Assembly (NCBI RefSeq): GCF_025359345.1
Contig: NZ_JANYGQ010000031.1
Span: forward strand, 18,197 to 82,196
Source: Mucilaginibacter sp.
Lineage (GTDB): Bacteria; Bacteroidota; Bacteroidia; Sphingobacteriales; Sphingobacteriaceae
Direction: 5' to 3'
Length of the DNA: 64,000 nt
This document shows positions 43,893 through 52,997 of this stretch, piece after piece (positions within the stretch are counted from its first letter, which is position 1; every line of letters starts with the position of its first letter). The translations under genes were made by a program, and so were the position numbers. The notes under the pieces are model-generated. The model saw nothing but the letters and a program-made list of their open reading frames with translations. It was not told the origin of the DNA and searched no databases.

Positions 43893-46811
43893 TCAACTCG
43901 TCACCTCAATCAAAAAATCATACAAATGAACTTCGGTTGCAAGGCCAAGTTTTTTACGCACCCGGTAACGGCTGATCTCTACACCTTTTAGCGAGATATT
44001 AAGCAATTGTGCTATCTCTTTCGAGGTAAGGTTAAGCCGCAAATAAGCGCAAAGTTTTAGATCGGTTGAGCTAAGGCCGGGGAATTTAGTTTTCATGGTG
44101 CCCAGGAAATTGTTATGTACCTGGTCGAAATAAATAGCGAAGTGGTTCCAGTCGTCGTCGTTTTTATCGGTATCGCCAAGCAACTTGAATACGCTGCGGA
44201 ACTGGTAAGCAGGGTCGGGGATGTTGAGCTTTTTGGTTAGGGTCATCAGCTCATCTTTGATGTTCAACAATAACCGGCCCCGGTCGACAAGGTGCATGGT
44301 TAACGTGGCCAGCTCTTTGTTTTTGTAACTGATTTCCGTTTCCAGGTTATCATTTTTGAGGGACATGATCTCTTTTTCATTTCGGTCGAGTTCCAGGCTG
44401 TGCAGGTATTGCAAACGGCGCTGCTCGTCGTCGTGCCTGCGTTGGTGCAGCTCAAACTTTTTGTGCTGTGCCCTGGCCGCCCAAACAATGGCAATGGTTA
44501 TCATCACCACGTACCAAAAATATGCCCATGGGGTTTGATACCAGGCCGGCTTAATCGTAAAAGTATAACTTACAGGTGCGGATGCGTTACCGAGATTATT
44601 ACGTGCACGCACCGAAAAGGTAAAAGTTCCATAGGGTAGATTAGTGTAATCTTTTTCGGTTTTGGCTGACCATTTGGACCAGTCATTATCAAATCCCTCC
44701 AGCTTGTAACTGAATTCGCTGTTGCTTTTTTGGGCGAATAGCGTTGATGAATATTCGAAGTGAAAGGAATTCCAGTGCTTGGTTACGGTTGGTATAGTTT
44801 TGGTATTTTGGGTGTTAGCTACTTGCCCGTTTTTCATAAAATAGCCGCCAAAAATAACGCTGTCTTTTTCGGCGATAGCCTTAACGTTGGTTAACAATAC
44901 ATTCAGTTTGCTTTCCCGTGCCACATACTGTCGGTAGTTTAAATGGAAAATGCCATTATTCGAACCCACAAAAATGTTCCCTGCATCGTAGGGGTAGATA
45001 AAGCCCGAACCTTTTACCATTTGCCCGGCGAGTTCAGGAAAATAGATAACAGTGTATGGTTTACTTGCCTGCCGCTTGCTGAAATCAATAACACCCACCC
45101 GCTGGTTGCTGATGAACCAGATATTTCCGGTGGCATCTTCGGTTAAATATTCAATAGCTGCATCGCCGAATATGGGTTTATAAAAAGCTGAACCCACAAA
45201 TTTGTTTTGAGCGGCATTGTATTCGTAAATCCCTTTTTCGGTGCCGGCGATTACCTTGTTTTTTATAAAATATACGCGGTTGTTTAAGATGGAAGGAAGG
45301 CCGCTTTTGTCGGTGTACTGTGAGTAGATGACAATCTTCTTCCTGTCGGGCGATAACTGTATTTTATAGATGCCACGATAGGGGTGCGATGCCCAAATTA
45401 CGTTATTGTTGTCGCGCGCAATGGTAGCCAGCGATTCATATATCCCGGTAATTTTTCCGGCGTCAACAAAACTGCTGCCGTTCGCTTGTAAAAGCTGCAG
45501 CCCAGTGTAAGTGCTCGCAATAATATCGTGAGAATTTGGTATAGGCTTGAACATCCACGCACCCTGTTGAGTGGTTATAGGCGCAATTTTGTTGTTTTGT
45601 AAAACCAGCGCGCCGTCCTGGTGTCCTAAAAGCAGGCTGCCATTTATTTGCGCCAGGCTATAAACCTGCCCCTTGGTATTTGCTATCTCATTAAAAAAAC
45701 CGGTTACTTTACTAATATCATCGGGTTGATTTATGGGGATGCTATACAAGCCGTTCGATGTGCCCACAAATAACTTTTTATCGAACACAATAGCGGCATT
45801 GCTTTTTACCTGGTTGTCGCGACTGGTGTAAATATGCATTACTGAGGTGTTGTAATTCACAAAATCAACCCCGTTTTCCAAACCTACCCAAAGGTTTTTG
45901 TCATGGTCGACCATTATGGAATGCACATTATTATTTTGCAAACCCTCACTGGTCGAAAAGCGCTCAACCAGGCTGCCTTTTCCGTCTATTATAAAAAGCC
46001 CCTTAGCTGCCGTGCCAATGGCAAAGCGGTCGTCGCCTATTTTGCGGGCGCAGGTAACCCGGTCGCTACTTAAGATATTATCTATAGCTGTGTTTTTTTT
46101 AATAAGGGATGAACCGTTCATTAAAAACGCCCCCTTATTTAAGGTGGTAACCAGTAGTGTTTCTTTATCGTAATCAACAACGCCGGTAATCTGCAGTTCG
46201 GCGGTGGGCACTGCGCCACAGCAATGCTGCCATTGCCCGGCTTTAAAAATCATCAGTCCCGAATCCTTATCCCAGGCATACAAGCCGTTGCTTGTTTTTG
46301 ATAACAAGCGCCAGCCGCCGGGAGCATCGAGTGTTTTTAGTTCGTTATCCTTCAACTCAAAAATGCACTCAATGGTGCGGAAAAAAACTTCATTGTTGTA
46401 CAATACGATACTCCAGATATCAGCAAACTGCTTTGCCTTTTGAGGCAGCAGGTTTTTAAGTGAATGGAATTTAAGGATGCCGCTATTGTCCGGGTAAAAA
46501 TAACCGACCTCGTCCTGCCCCCCGCAATAAATCTTTCCCGACGGGTCGACAGCTATCGACTTTATGGCGGCTTTGTTGGGCATTTGATAGGTTTTCCAAT
46601 AGCTGCCGTCGAAAGTTAGCAGGCCCTCGTCGTTTGCAAAATACAGGATGCCATTTTTATCCTGGTTAATGTCCCAAATTTCGGGCGCAGCATTATAATC
46701 TGTGCGGGAGTAATTTTTTATTGTGGGAATGCCAATAGCCTGCTGCGCAATTGCAGGGAGCGTTAGTGCGACAAAAGCAATAATTAATAAAACGTTTTTC
46801 TTTATTAACAT
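43893..46811 (-). CDS. Periplasmic propeller / Y_Y_Y / LuxR-HTH regulator
   Basis: 972 residues: signal peptide, two seven-bladed ligand-sensor propeller-like regions (about 25-680, blades with NNVHSIMVDHDKNLWVG-type repeats), a Y_Y_Y domain (about 685-750), one membrane helix (about 757-778), a cytoplasmic coiled coil, and a C-terminal LuxR/GerE-type helix-turn-helix (about 915-968, TSKEIAQLLNISLKGVEISRYRVRKKL). There is no kinase or receiver, so it links periplasmic sensing directly to DNA binding. It probably controls the adjacent ThuA-like gene and second SusCD pair through the CTAC-type sites. Confidence 0.88.
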   Translation of the reverse strand: MLIKKNVLLIIAFVALTLPAIAQQAIGIPTIKNYSRTDYNAAPEIWDINQDKNGILYFANDEGLLTFDGSYWKTYQMPNKAAIKSIAVDPSGKIYCGGQDEVGYFYPDNSGILKFHSLKNLLPQKAKQFADIWSIVLYNNEVFFRTIECIFELKDNELKTLDAPGGWRLLSKTSNGLYAWDKDSGLMIFKAGQWQHCCGAVPTAELQITGVVDYDKETLLVTTLNKGAFLMNGSSLIKKNTAIDNILSSDRVTCARKIGDDRFAIGTAAKGLFIIDGKGSLVERFSTSEGLQNNNVHSIMVDHDKNLWVGLENGVDFVNYNTSVMHIYTSRDNQVKSNAAIVFDKKLFVGTSNGLYSIPINQPDDISKVTGFFNEIANTKGQVYSLAQINGSLLLGHQDGALVLQNNKIAPITTQQGAWMFKPIPNSHDIIASTYTGLQLLQANGSSFVDAGKITGIYESLATIARDNNNVIWASHPYRGIYKIQLSPDRKKIVIYSQYTDKSGLPSILNNRVYFIKNKVIAGTEKGIYEYNAAQNKFVGSAFYKPIFGDAAIEYLTEDATGNIWFISNQRVGVIDFSKRQASKPYTVIYFPELAGQMVKGSGFIYPYDAGNIFVGSNNGIFHLNYRQYVARESKLNVLLTNVKAIAEKDSVIFGGYFMKNGQVANTQNTKTIPTVTKHWNSFHFEYSSTLFAQKSNSEFSYKLEGFDNDWSKWSAKTEKDYTNLPYGTFTFSVRARNNLGNASAPVSYTFTIKPAWYQTPWAYFWYVVMITIAIVWAARAQHKKFELHQRRHDDEQRRLQYLHSLELDRNEKEIMSLKNDNLETEISYKNKELATLTMHLVDRGRLLLNIKDELMTLTKKLNIPDPAYQFRSVFKLLGDTDKNDDDWNHFAIYFDQVHNNFLGTMKTKFPGLSSTDLKLCAYLRLNLTSKEIAQLLNISLKGVEISRYRVRKKLGLATEVHLYDFLIEVTS

Positions 46812-46932
46812 CCCGGTGTTTAATCAGGGATGTAAATTAAGCAACATTTTGGATATGTAGTAGTGCGGAGATATTCGAAAATAGCGTTAATGACTTTTAT
46901 TGGGCTTTTATGGCTATATTTGGGTGGATGTT

Positions 46933-46947
46933 GTAGTGGTGATGTAG
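46933..46947 (-). promoter_or_regulatory. Operator-like site 1 upstream of the LuxR-type regulator
   Basis: On the minus strand it reads CTACATCACCACTAC, two CTAC half-sites 11 bp apart. It is 121 bp upstream of the regulator start and points the same way relative to its gene as sites 2 and 3, suggesting self-control. Confidence 0.6.
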
Positions 46948-46976
46948 AAGGTGGGAGATTAAATGAATAGCAAACT

Positions 46977-47069
46977 TTGTCGTTTCGAGGAACGAAGCAA
47001 TCGCGAACTATGCAAGGCCGCTTTGTAAAGTTCGCGGTTGCCGCGCTCGTTCCTCGCTCGCAATGACAA
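46977..47069. repeat. Palindromic intergenic repeat, TGTCATTGCGAG type, copy 4
   Basis: The right arm GTTCCTCGCTCGCAATGACA is intact; the left arm reads TTGTCGTTTCGAGGAACG, a diverged version. GCGAAC and GTTCGC mirror each other inside. It lies just past the 3' end of the third ThuA-like gene. Confidence 0.7.
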
Positions 47070-47093
47070 TTTTTTTATTGCGTGCGTCAACCG

Positions 47094-47861
47094 TTACTTC
47101 ACCGCCCAAAATATCGCATTCCTCACTAACGTAGTGTAATTACTATCTTCAAATAATTGAGGGAAATGGCCCATCGCTATGTAAATGTTTTTGGCCTTCA
47201 TATGTTCGTTCGTCCATATCACGGGGTGGTCGCCCATTTTAACATCTTTGGGCGGGTTGTAAGTTGATTCGTCAATACTAGCCAGCACATGCAGCTTGTC
47301 GCGCGGACTTTTGTTGTAGATGTACCATTCGTCTTGCGTGAGAAAACTCGCGGGTAAGCCGTTAAAAGCAGGATGGCTTGCATCCTCAATTGTCAGCTTG
47401 GCTTCTGTTCCGCCGGGGATATGTTTTTTAAATTCGATGCCGCCCATAAAGTCCGAATACCATTGCCACATGGGGTAACCATCAAACACGCCTAATAGGG
47501 TAGGGTGGTGAAAGCCAACCCAGCCGCCGCGGGCGTTTTCAATATAATCTTCAAAAGCTTCCTGCGCATCTTTTCCCCAGGGATAAGGCGGGTAATCTAA
47601 TTGGATAAATAATTTGTATTGCTTTAAGTAGTCCTTATTAAGGGCTTTGGTATCGCTGATATAGTCGATGGTAAAATTGCTGTCGATAGCCAGCTTGTTG
47701 AGCCAGGCTTTTGCCGCCACATCAAACAGGGCATGGCCGCCGCCAGTCTCGGCTATAGCAATCGCCTTAAACCGGGGTGGTTTTGCCATTTGGGCATGGG
47801 CGACATGGGTGCTGCAGGCAATAAGCAGGCAAATAAATAGGATCGCGGCGTGTTTTTTCAT
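47094..47861 (-). CDS. ThuA-like domain secreted protein 3
   Basis: 255 residues with a signal sequence that could be processed at LIAC (C16) as a lipoprotein or after AHA. ThuA-like core with RGGWVGFHHPTLLGVFDGYPMWQW and VKMGDHPVIWTNE, closely matching the copy at 42945. It diverges from the second SusC gene across a 310-bp region holding two operator-like sites, and the regulator gene lies downstream on the same strand. Confidence 0.88.
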   Translation of the reverse strand: MKKHAAILFICLLIACSTHVAHAQMAKPPRFKAIAIAETGGGHALFDVAAKAWLNKLAIDSNFTIDYISDTKALNKDYLKQYKLFIQLDYPPYPWGKDAQEAFEDYIENARGGWVGFHHPTLLGVFDGYPMWQWYSDFMGGIEFKKHIPGGTEAKLTIEDASHPAFNGLPASFLTQDEWYIYNKSPRDKLHVLASIDESTYNPPKDVKMGDHPVIWTNEHMKAKNIYIAMGHFPQLFEDSNYTTLVRNAIFWAVK

Positions 47862-47952
47862 TATGCTTTCAAATATTATGCAGGCTTTCGGCGCTGCACA
47901 CCTGTAGCAATTATATGCTAATCTTTTTATTTACAGCTTTTTATTCTCAAAA

Positions 47953-47967
47953 GTAGTGGTAATGTAG
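47953..47967 (-). promoter_or_regulatory. Operator-like site 2 upstream of ThuA-like 3
   Basis: The minus strand reads CTACATTACCACTAC. The plus strand continues with TGG, making two GTAGTGG copies 11 bp apart. It is 91 bp upstream of the ThuA-like start. Confidence 0.6.
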
Positions 47968-48067
47968 TGGAACTGATAAACAAGCCCCTAAACCGCGACA
48001 CAGGTTGTACAAATCCGGCACAAATTAAAACATAAAAGCCTGCTTATCATCATGTTTAACAAAAGCC

Positions 48068-48082
48068 CTACATCACCTCTAC
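48068..48082 (+). promoter_or_regulatory. Operator-like site 3 upstream of second SusC gene
   Basis: CTACATCACCTCTAC on the plus strand, 89 bp upstream of the SusC start, with the same spacing and relative orientation as site 2 to its gene. Confidence 0.6.
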
Positions 48083-48171
48083 CGGGGCTTTAAAGCTGTA
48101 CAAGCATTAATATTTCATTGTAAGTTCGGTGAAACTAACATCCTGATTACTCACTTTAAAAAACTTAATTC

Positions 48172-51100
48172 ATGAAAAAACTCTACATGTTGGTTACGTT
48201 GCTGCTATGCTGCTTTATGTATGCATCGGCGCAAAATGTAACCGTAAAGGGTACTGTGACAGATGATCACAACCTGCCCCTGCCGGGGGTAAACATTAAG
48301 GTAGCAGGTACCAGCACCGGAACCACTACCAGCGTTGACGGAAACTACTCCATCAGCGCAGCGCCGGGTTCGTCCCTGGTATTTTCTTATGTAGGCTATG
48401 TTACTCAAACGGTAGCCATCGGCGGAAAAATAGTAATTAACGTTACTCTTAAAGACGACCAGCACCTGCTTGAAACCGTAACCGTTACGGCTTTAGGTAT
48501 CGAGCAAAAAACAAAAACGCTGAGCTACGCCACCCAGAATGTAGGCGGCGCCGAGCTTGAAAAAGCCAAAGATCCCAACTTTGTAAACTCGCTGGCGGGT
48601 AAAGCTGCCGGTTTGGTTATTACCAAAGGCACTGGTGGTCCGGGTAGTGCATCTCGTATTGAGCTGCGGGGCGCCAAATCAATTGGCGGCAATAGTGCAC
48701 CTATTTATGTAATTGATGGTATCCCCATCGGGCAAGGTGCGGGCGGTACAATGGCCGGCCTCGGCGATGGCGCTGACATCGACCCCTTATCAAACCTAAA
48801 CCCGGATGATATCGAGAGCATCCAGGTATTGAAAGGCGCAACTGCGGCAGCCTTATACGGTAGTGCGGCTGCAAACGGGGCCTTATTAATAGTAACCAAG
48901 AAGGGCAAAGCCGGAACTACCCGTATTGATTTCAACTCATCAACCACTTTTGATCAGGCTACCGGCTTGCCGAAACCGCAAACCACCTATGGCCGTACCA
49001 CTCCCGGTGCTGATGACATGTGGGGGGCAAAATCGAGCGGGGCTGGTAACGCGTTTATTAAAAACTTTTTTAATACAGGTAAAACTTACATCAATGGGGT
49101 ATCGCTTTCGGGGGGCAGCGAAAAGGCACAGTTTTATGCGTCATACGCAAATACCAAAGCAACTGGTATTGTGCCCAACAACTCTCTGTTAAAACACAAT
49201 TTTACCATACGCGGCTCGGGCAAGTTTCTAAATGATAAACTAACCCTTGATGCCTCAGTTAACTACATCTACCAAAAGCAGGAAAATCCACCAAAAGCAG
49301 GCTTAACCTTTAGCCCGATGTTTGGTTTATACCAGTTCCCAACGGATGATAATTTTGCCAATTACGATAAAAACCATTTCGAAACGTTTGATGCCACCCG
49401 AGGTATAAGCGTACAAAACTGGCCGTATGAAAAAAATGAGTTTAGTTCAAACCAAAATCCGTACTGGATAGCGTACAGAAATTTGAATGAACGCTCATCA
49501 AGCCGTTATATTTCAAATTTTAAAGCTAAGTATGATTTTGCCAAATGGATAAGTCTGCAGGTGCGTACTACATTAGATGGTTATAACTATCGTAACCAGG
49601 CCGAAAACTACGCCACTACCGATCCGGTTGCTCAAAGCACGCAGCAAGGTATTAATGGATCGTACTTTACCGGCCAAGGCTATGGCACGCATTTGTATTC
49701 AGACGCGCTGTTCTTAATCAATACCAAAGTTTCACGCGACTTTTCACTCGAGGCTACTTTAGGCCTTACTGATGACCGCAGCCTTGATTATAACACCACC
49801 TTGTCAAGCACCAACCAATACGGCTTAAGCCTGGCTAACTATTTTTCGGCCAATAACTATGACCTTACCCACCCGCTTGCTGTTGGCGAACATGAATACA
49901 AATCCATCACGCAGGCTGCCCTGGCTACCGCTACTATAGGCTATAAGGAAACTATTTTCCTGAGTGCTACCGGCCGTAACGAGTGGGCTTCTACCACGCC
50001 CGATGCTTTCTTTTATCCATCGGTAGGTTTATCGTATGTACTTACCAATACCATCGGCACATCTAACGTGTTGTCGTATGCCAAATTAAGGGCTTCGTAC
50101 GCTAATGTGGGTACTGCACCGGGTCTTGGCGCTAACAATAGTTTCCCACCATATTCGCTTAATAATTTGCAGCCTATAGTTGGTACCCAACCAATTGGCC
50201 AGCTACCTTATTTTTCGGGTGATAAAATAGCCGAGGTAAAACCAGAGCGTACCAAAACATTTGAAATTGGTGCACAGGTTACCCTGTTTAACGTGTTGAA
50301 TGTTGACCTTGCTTACTACGACGCACGTACCAGCGATCAGATTATCAGCATATCTGCACCATCGGGTGCTGGCGCGCAAAACTTTATCCTCAACGGTGGC
50401 GAAATACGCAACTACGGCTTTGAAGGCACCATAAGCTACAATGCCAAATTTGGTGATTTGAAATGGACGCCGTCGCTAAACTTCTCGCACAACTCAAACC
50501 AGGTGCGTGCATTGAGCCCGCTGTATACTGCCGAGCATTATGTAATATCGAGCCAGGATAATACCCGCCTTGTTGCTACCTGGCTAACCAGGCCGAAAGA
50601 TGGCAAATACGGCGCCTTTGGCGATTACTATGGCAGGGTGATAGCTAAGAATGCCGACGGTTCGGTAAAAGTGGATGATAATGGCATACCTGTGTTGACA
50701 GATGCCGCTAATCCCGTGTACGTTGGTAACCCGAACCCTAAATTTTTAGCCGGCTTTAATAACAGCTTCAATTACAAACGCTTCAACCTTTCATTCCTGG
50801 TTGACAGCCGTTTTGGCGGACAGACCTTTTCAATGACCGAAACATGGCTGGATTACAAAGGTATTTCGCAGCGCACTGCCGATGCACGTAATGCAGGAGG
50901 TGTAGTAGTTAACGGGAAAAAAGTTGATGCACAGGCTTACTACACTGCAATTTCTGCCGGCGCCGATGGGGGCGCAGTACCGGAATACAGCTACAGCGCA
51001 ACAAACATCCGTTTAAGGGAGCTGGCCTTAGGGTACACTTTTCCGCTTATTGGCAAAACGTTTAAGAATTTAAACATATCATTAACCGGCCACAACGTAT

Positions 51101-51231
51101 TCTTCTTTTACAAGAAGGCGCCTTACGATCCTGAGCAGGCCATTTCAACCTCATCCAACACTATGGGGATTGATGGCTTTGGCGTACCTGCAACCCGTTC
51201 GTTCGGTTTTAGTGTCAAAACTTCGCTTTAA
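48172..51231 (+). CDS. SusC/RagA family TonB-linked outer membrane transporter (locus 2)
   Basis: 1019 residues: signal peptide (cleavage near YASAQ), carboxypeptidase-regulatory-like domain at about 22-100 (VTVKGTVTDDHNLPLPGVNI), plug starting ETVTVTALGIEQKTKTLSYATQ, and the barrel. The TALGIE form of the plug start marks a different SusC branch from the first locus (VVGYG). It pairs with the SusD gene 23 bp downstream. No hydrolase gene follows, so its substrate may be a small oligosaccharide or something processed by enzymes elsewhere. Confidence 0.93.
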   Translation: MKKLYMLVTLLLCCFMYASAQNVTVKGTVTDDHNLPLPGVNIKVAGTSTGTTTSVDGNYSISAAPGSSLVFSYVGYVTQTVAIGGKIVINVTLKDDQHLLETVTVTALGIEQKTKTLSYATQNVGGAELEKAKDPNFVNSLAGKAAGLVITKGTGGPGSASRIELRGAKSIGGNSAPIYVIDGIPIGQGAGGTMAGLGDGADIDPLSNLNPDDIESIQVLKGATAAALYGSAAANGALLIVTKKGKAGTTRIDFNSSTTFDQATGLPKPQTTYGRTTPGADDMWGAKSSGAGNAFIKNFFNTGKTYINGVSLSGGSEKAQFYASYANTKATGIVPNNSLLKHNFTIRGSGKFLNDKLTLDASVNYIYQKQENPPKAGLTFSPMFGLYQFPTDDNFANYDKNHFETFDATRGISVQNWPYEKNEFSSNQNPYWIAYRNLNERSSSRYISNFKAKYDFAKWISLQVRTTLDGYNYRNQAENYATTDPVAQSTQQGINGSYFTGQGYGTHLYSDALFLINTKVSRDFSLEATLGLTDDRSLDYNTTLSSTNQYGLSLANYFSANNYDLTHPLAVGEHEYKSITQAALATATIGYKETIFLSATGRNEWASTTPDAFFYPSVGLSYVLTNTIGTSNVLSYAKLRASYANVGTAPGLGANNSFPPYSLNNLQPIVGTQPIGQLPYFSGDKIAEVKPERTKTFEIGAQVTLFNVLNVDLAYYDARTSDQIISISAPSGAGAQNFILNGGEIRNYGFEGTISYNAKFGDLKWTPSLNFSHNSNQVRALSPLYTAEHYVISSQDNTRLVATWLTRPKDGKYGAFGDYYGRVIAKNADGSVKVDDNGIPVLTDAANPVYVGNPNPKFLAGFNNSFNYKRFNLSFLVDSRFGGQTFSMTETWLDYKGISQRTADARNAGGVVVNGKKVDAQAYYTAISAGADGGAVPEYSYSATNIRLRELALGYTFPLIGKTFKNLNISLTGHNVFFFYKKAPYDPEQAISTSSNTMGIDGFGVPATRSFGFSVKTSL

Positions 51232-51254
51232 TTATCATATAAATCATTACAACG

Positions 51255-52844
51255 ATGAAGAAATTTAAAAATATTAAAAGTGCAATTACGCTTGGCGCGG
51301 TTGTGCTGTTATCCTTTGCCACCTCGTGTCGCAAGGATATGAACGGACTTAACCAGGATTTAAAACTACTGCCACAACCATTATTGGCCATCGATGGAAA
51401 AGAGGCAAGCATCCTATTGCCGGGAATGATGACCAACATCGAATCGCCGGTGAACTATATTTACCAGGGCCAGCAGGATTTGGGGCAGGATGAATATGCC
51501 GGTTACACTACTACGCCATCGGTGTTTTTGGGTAACGTAAACAATTTTACCTACAGCTTTGTAAGCGACTGGGTTGATTACTGTTGGGATGTTCCGCAGC
51601 AAAACATACTGAATACCTGGCTGCAATGGAAGCTAAAGAAGTTCGATACCAAATACCCGGATTTGTATGGCATAGCGCTTATTTGTAAAGTATTTGGCGC
51701 CAGCCGTGCGGCCGATACTTTTGGCCCTATCCCCTATAGCAAAATAGGTACAACAGCCAATGTGCCGTTTGATAGTGTACAGGAAGCCTACACCGCGTTT
51801 TTTGCTGACCTTGACCAGGCAATCACCCTGTTATCGGCCATTGAAGATAAAGAACCCGATGCCGACCAGCTAAGGTTTGCCGCGTTTGACAACAGCCAGT
51901 TTGGTGGCGATTATGCCAAATGGATAAGAACAGCCAATACACTTAAGCTGCGCCTGGCCATCCGTATTTCACTTATCGACGGTGCTAAAGCAAAGACCGA
52001 AGCCGAATCGGCAGTAAGTAATAAATATGGAGTTTTGACAGCTGCCGATGGCGGTTTCTTCATGAAAGTATCGGGTGAAAACCCTATCGACGAAATTGTT
52101 ACCTCGTGGGGCGATATGCGTTTAGGCGCACCGGTTGGTTCTATTTTAGGTGGATTTAAAGACCCAAGGCTTACCAAAATGGGCCTGCCTGCTGATGATC
52201 CTGATTTGGGAGGTAAGGTTGAAGGCATTAGGACAGGTATCCAGCTAAGCTCGGGTACTTACAGCAATTTTTCGAAACTGGCAACATCATTTGGCGCGCC
52301 GCTAAAAATTATGAGCGTTGCAGAAAGCTATTTCCTGCGTGCCGAAGGCGTATTAAGAGGATGGAATATGGGCGGCGGTTCGGCCCAAAGCTTCTACGAA
52401 GATGGTGTGAAGGCGTCGTTTAACGAATATGGTGCCGGTGGCGTTGATAGTTACCTCGCTGATGCTACCTCGACCCCGGCAGCTTATGTTGACCCTAAGA
52501 ATCCGGCAAACAATGCGCCGCCGTTATCAAACATCACCGTTAAATGGAACGATGCCGACCCGATGGCCCGCAAGCTGGAACGCATCATTACTCAAAAATG
52601 GATAGCTATTTTCCCTGAAGGTTATGAAGGATGGGCCGAGTTCAGGCGTACCGGCTACCCAGCACAATATCCTATTACAAAAAACGACAGCCAGGGCAAA
52701 GTTGCCAATGGCGACTTTGTAAAACGCATGCCTTACTCAGGTACATTTACCAATGCATCAAAAGCGCAGGTTGACGCTGCCGTTGCCAAAGAATTTGGTG
52801 GCGACGACAGCCCAGGCAAACGCCTATGGTGGGATGTAAATTAA
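51255..52844 (+). CDS. SusD/RagB family lipoprotein (locus 2)
   Basis: 529 residues with lipobox ATSC (C25). It has the SusD-like helical fold with the SusD/RagB features LKLRLAIRIS, AESYFLRAEG and the C-terminal QKWIAIFPEGYEGWAEFRRTGYP. This C-terminal form is typical of the SusD_2 group. It is the surface cap for the SusC protein encoded just upstream and is followed by a terminator. Confidence 0.92.
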   Translation: MKKFKNIKSAITLGAVVLLSFATSCRKDMNGLNQDLKLLPQPLLAIDGKEASILLPGMMTNIESPVNYIYQGQQDLGQDEYAGYTTTPSVFLGNVNNFTYSFVSDWVDYCWDVPQQNILNTWLQWKLKKFDTKYPDLYGIALICKVFGASRAADTFGPIPYSKIGTTANVPFDSVQEAYTAFFADLDQAITLLSAIEDKEPDADQLRFAAFDNSQFGGDYAKWIRTANTLKLRLAIRISLIDGAKAKTEAESAVSNKYGVLTAADGGFFMKVSGENPIDEIVTSWGDMRLGAPVGSILGGFKDPRLTKMGLPADDPDLGGKVEGIRTGIQLSSGTYSNFSKLATSFGAPLKIMSVAESYFLRAEGVLRGWNMGGGSAQSFYEDGVKASFNEYGAGGVDSYLADATSTPAAYVDPKNPANNAPPLSNITVKWNDADPMARKLERIITQKWIAIFPEGYEGWAEFRRTGYPAQYPITKNDSQGKVANGDFVKRMPYSGTFTNASKAQVDAAVAKEFGGDDSPGKRLWWDVN

Positions 52845-52882
52845 GCCACTTGATTTGATTGGTTAATTAAGTAAGTTGGAGA

Positions 52883-52919
52883 ACCCCTCTCATTGGAAAC
52901 GGTGAGGGGGTGTTTTTTT
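52883..52919 (+). terminator. Rho-independent terminator after second SusCD pair
   Basis: An 8-bp GC-rich stem (52885-52892 with 52903-52910, one G-U pair) is followed by TGTTTTTTT. It lies 38 bp past the SusD stop and ends the susCD operon. Confidence 0.75.
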
Positions 52920-52997
52920 AGAGGTTGCAGGAATATTTCGGGCGAAAATGCTTAGCTGTTAACTAAATACATTATTTTTATTAGCCTGAATAAAAAT

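Larger units (their letters stand above)
47862..48171. other. Divergent control region between ThuA-like 3 and second SusC gene
   Basis: 310 bp without a gene. It has operator-like sites 2 and 3, placed 91 bp upstream of the ThuA start and 89 bp upstream of the SusC start. No exact TAnnTTTG element was found on either strand, in line with dependence on an activator. Confidence 0.6.
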
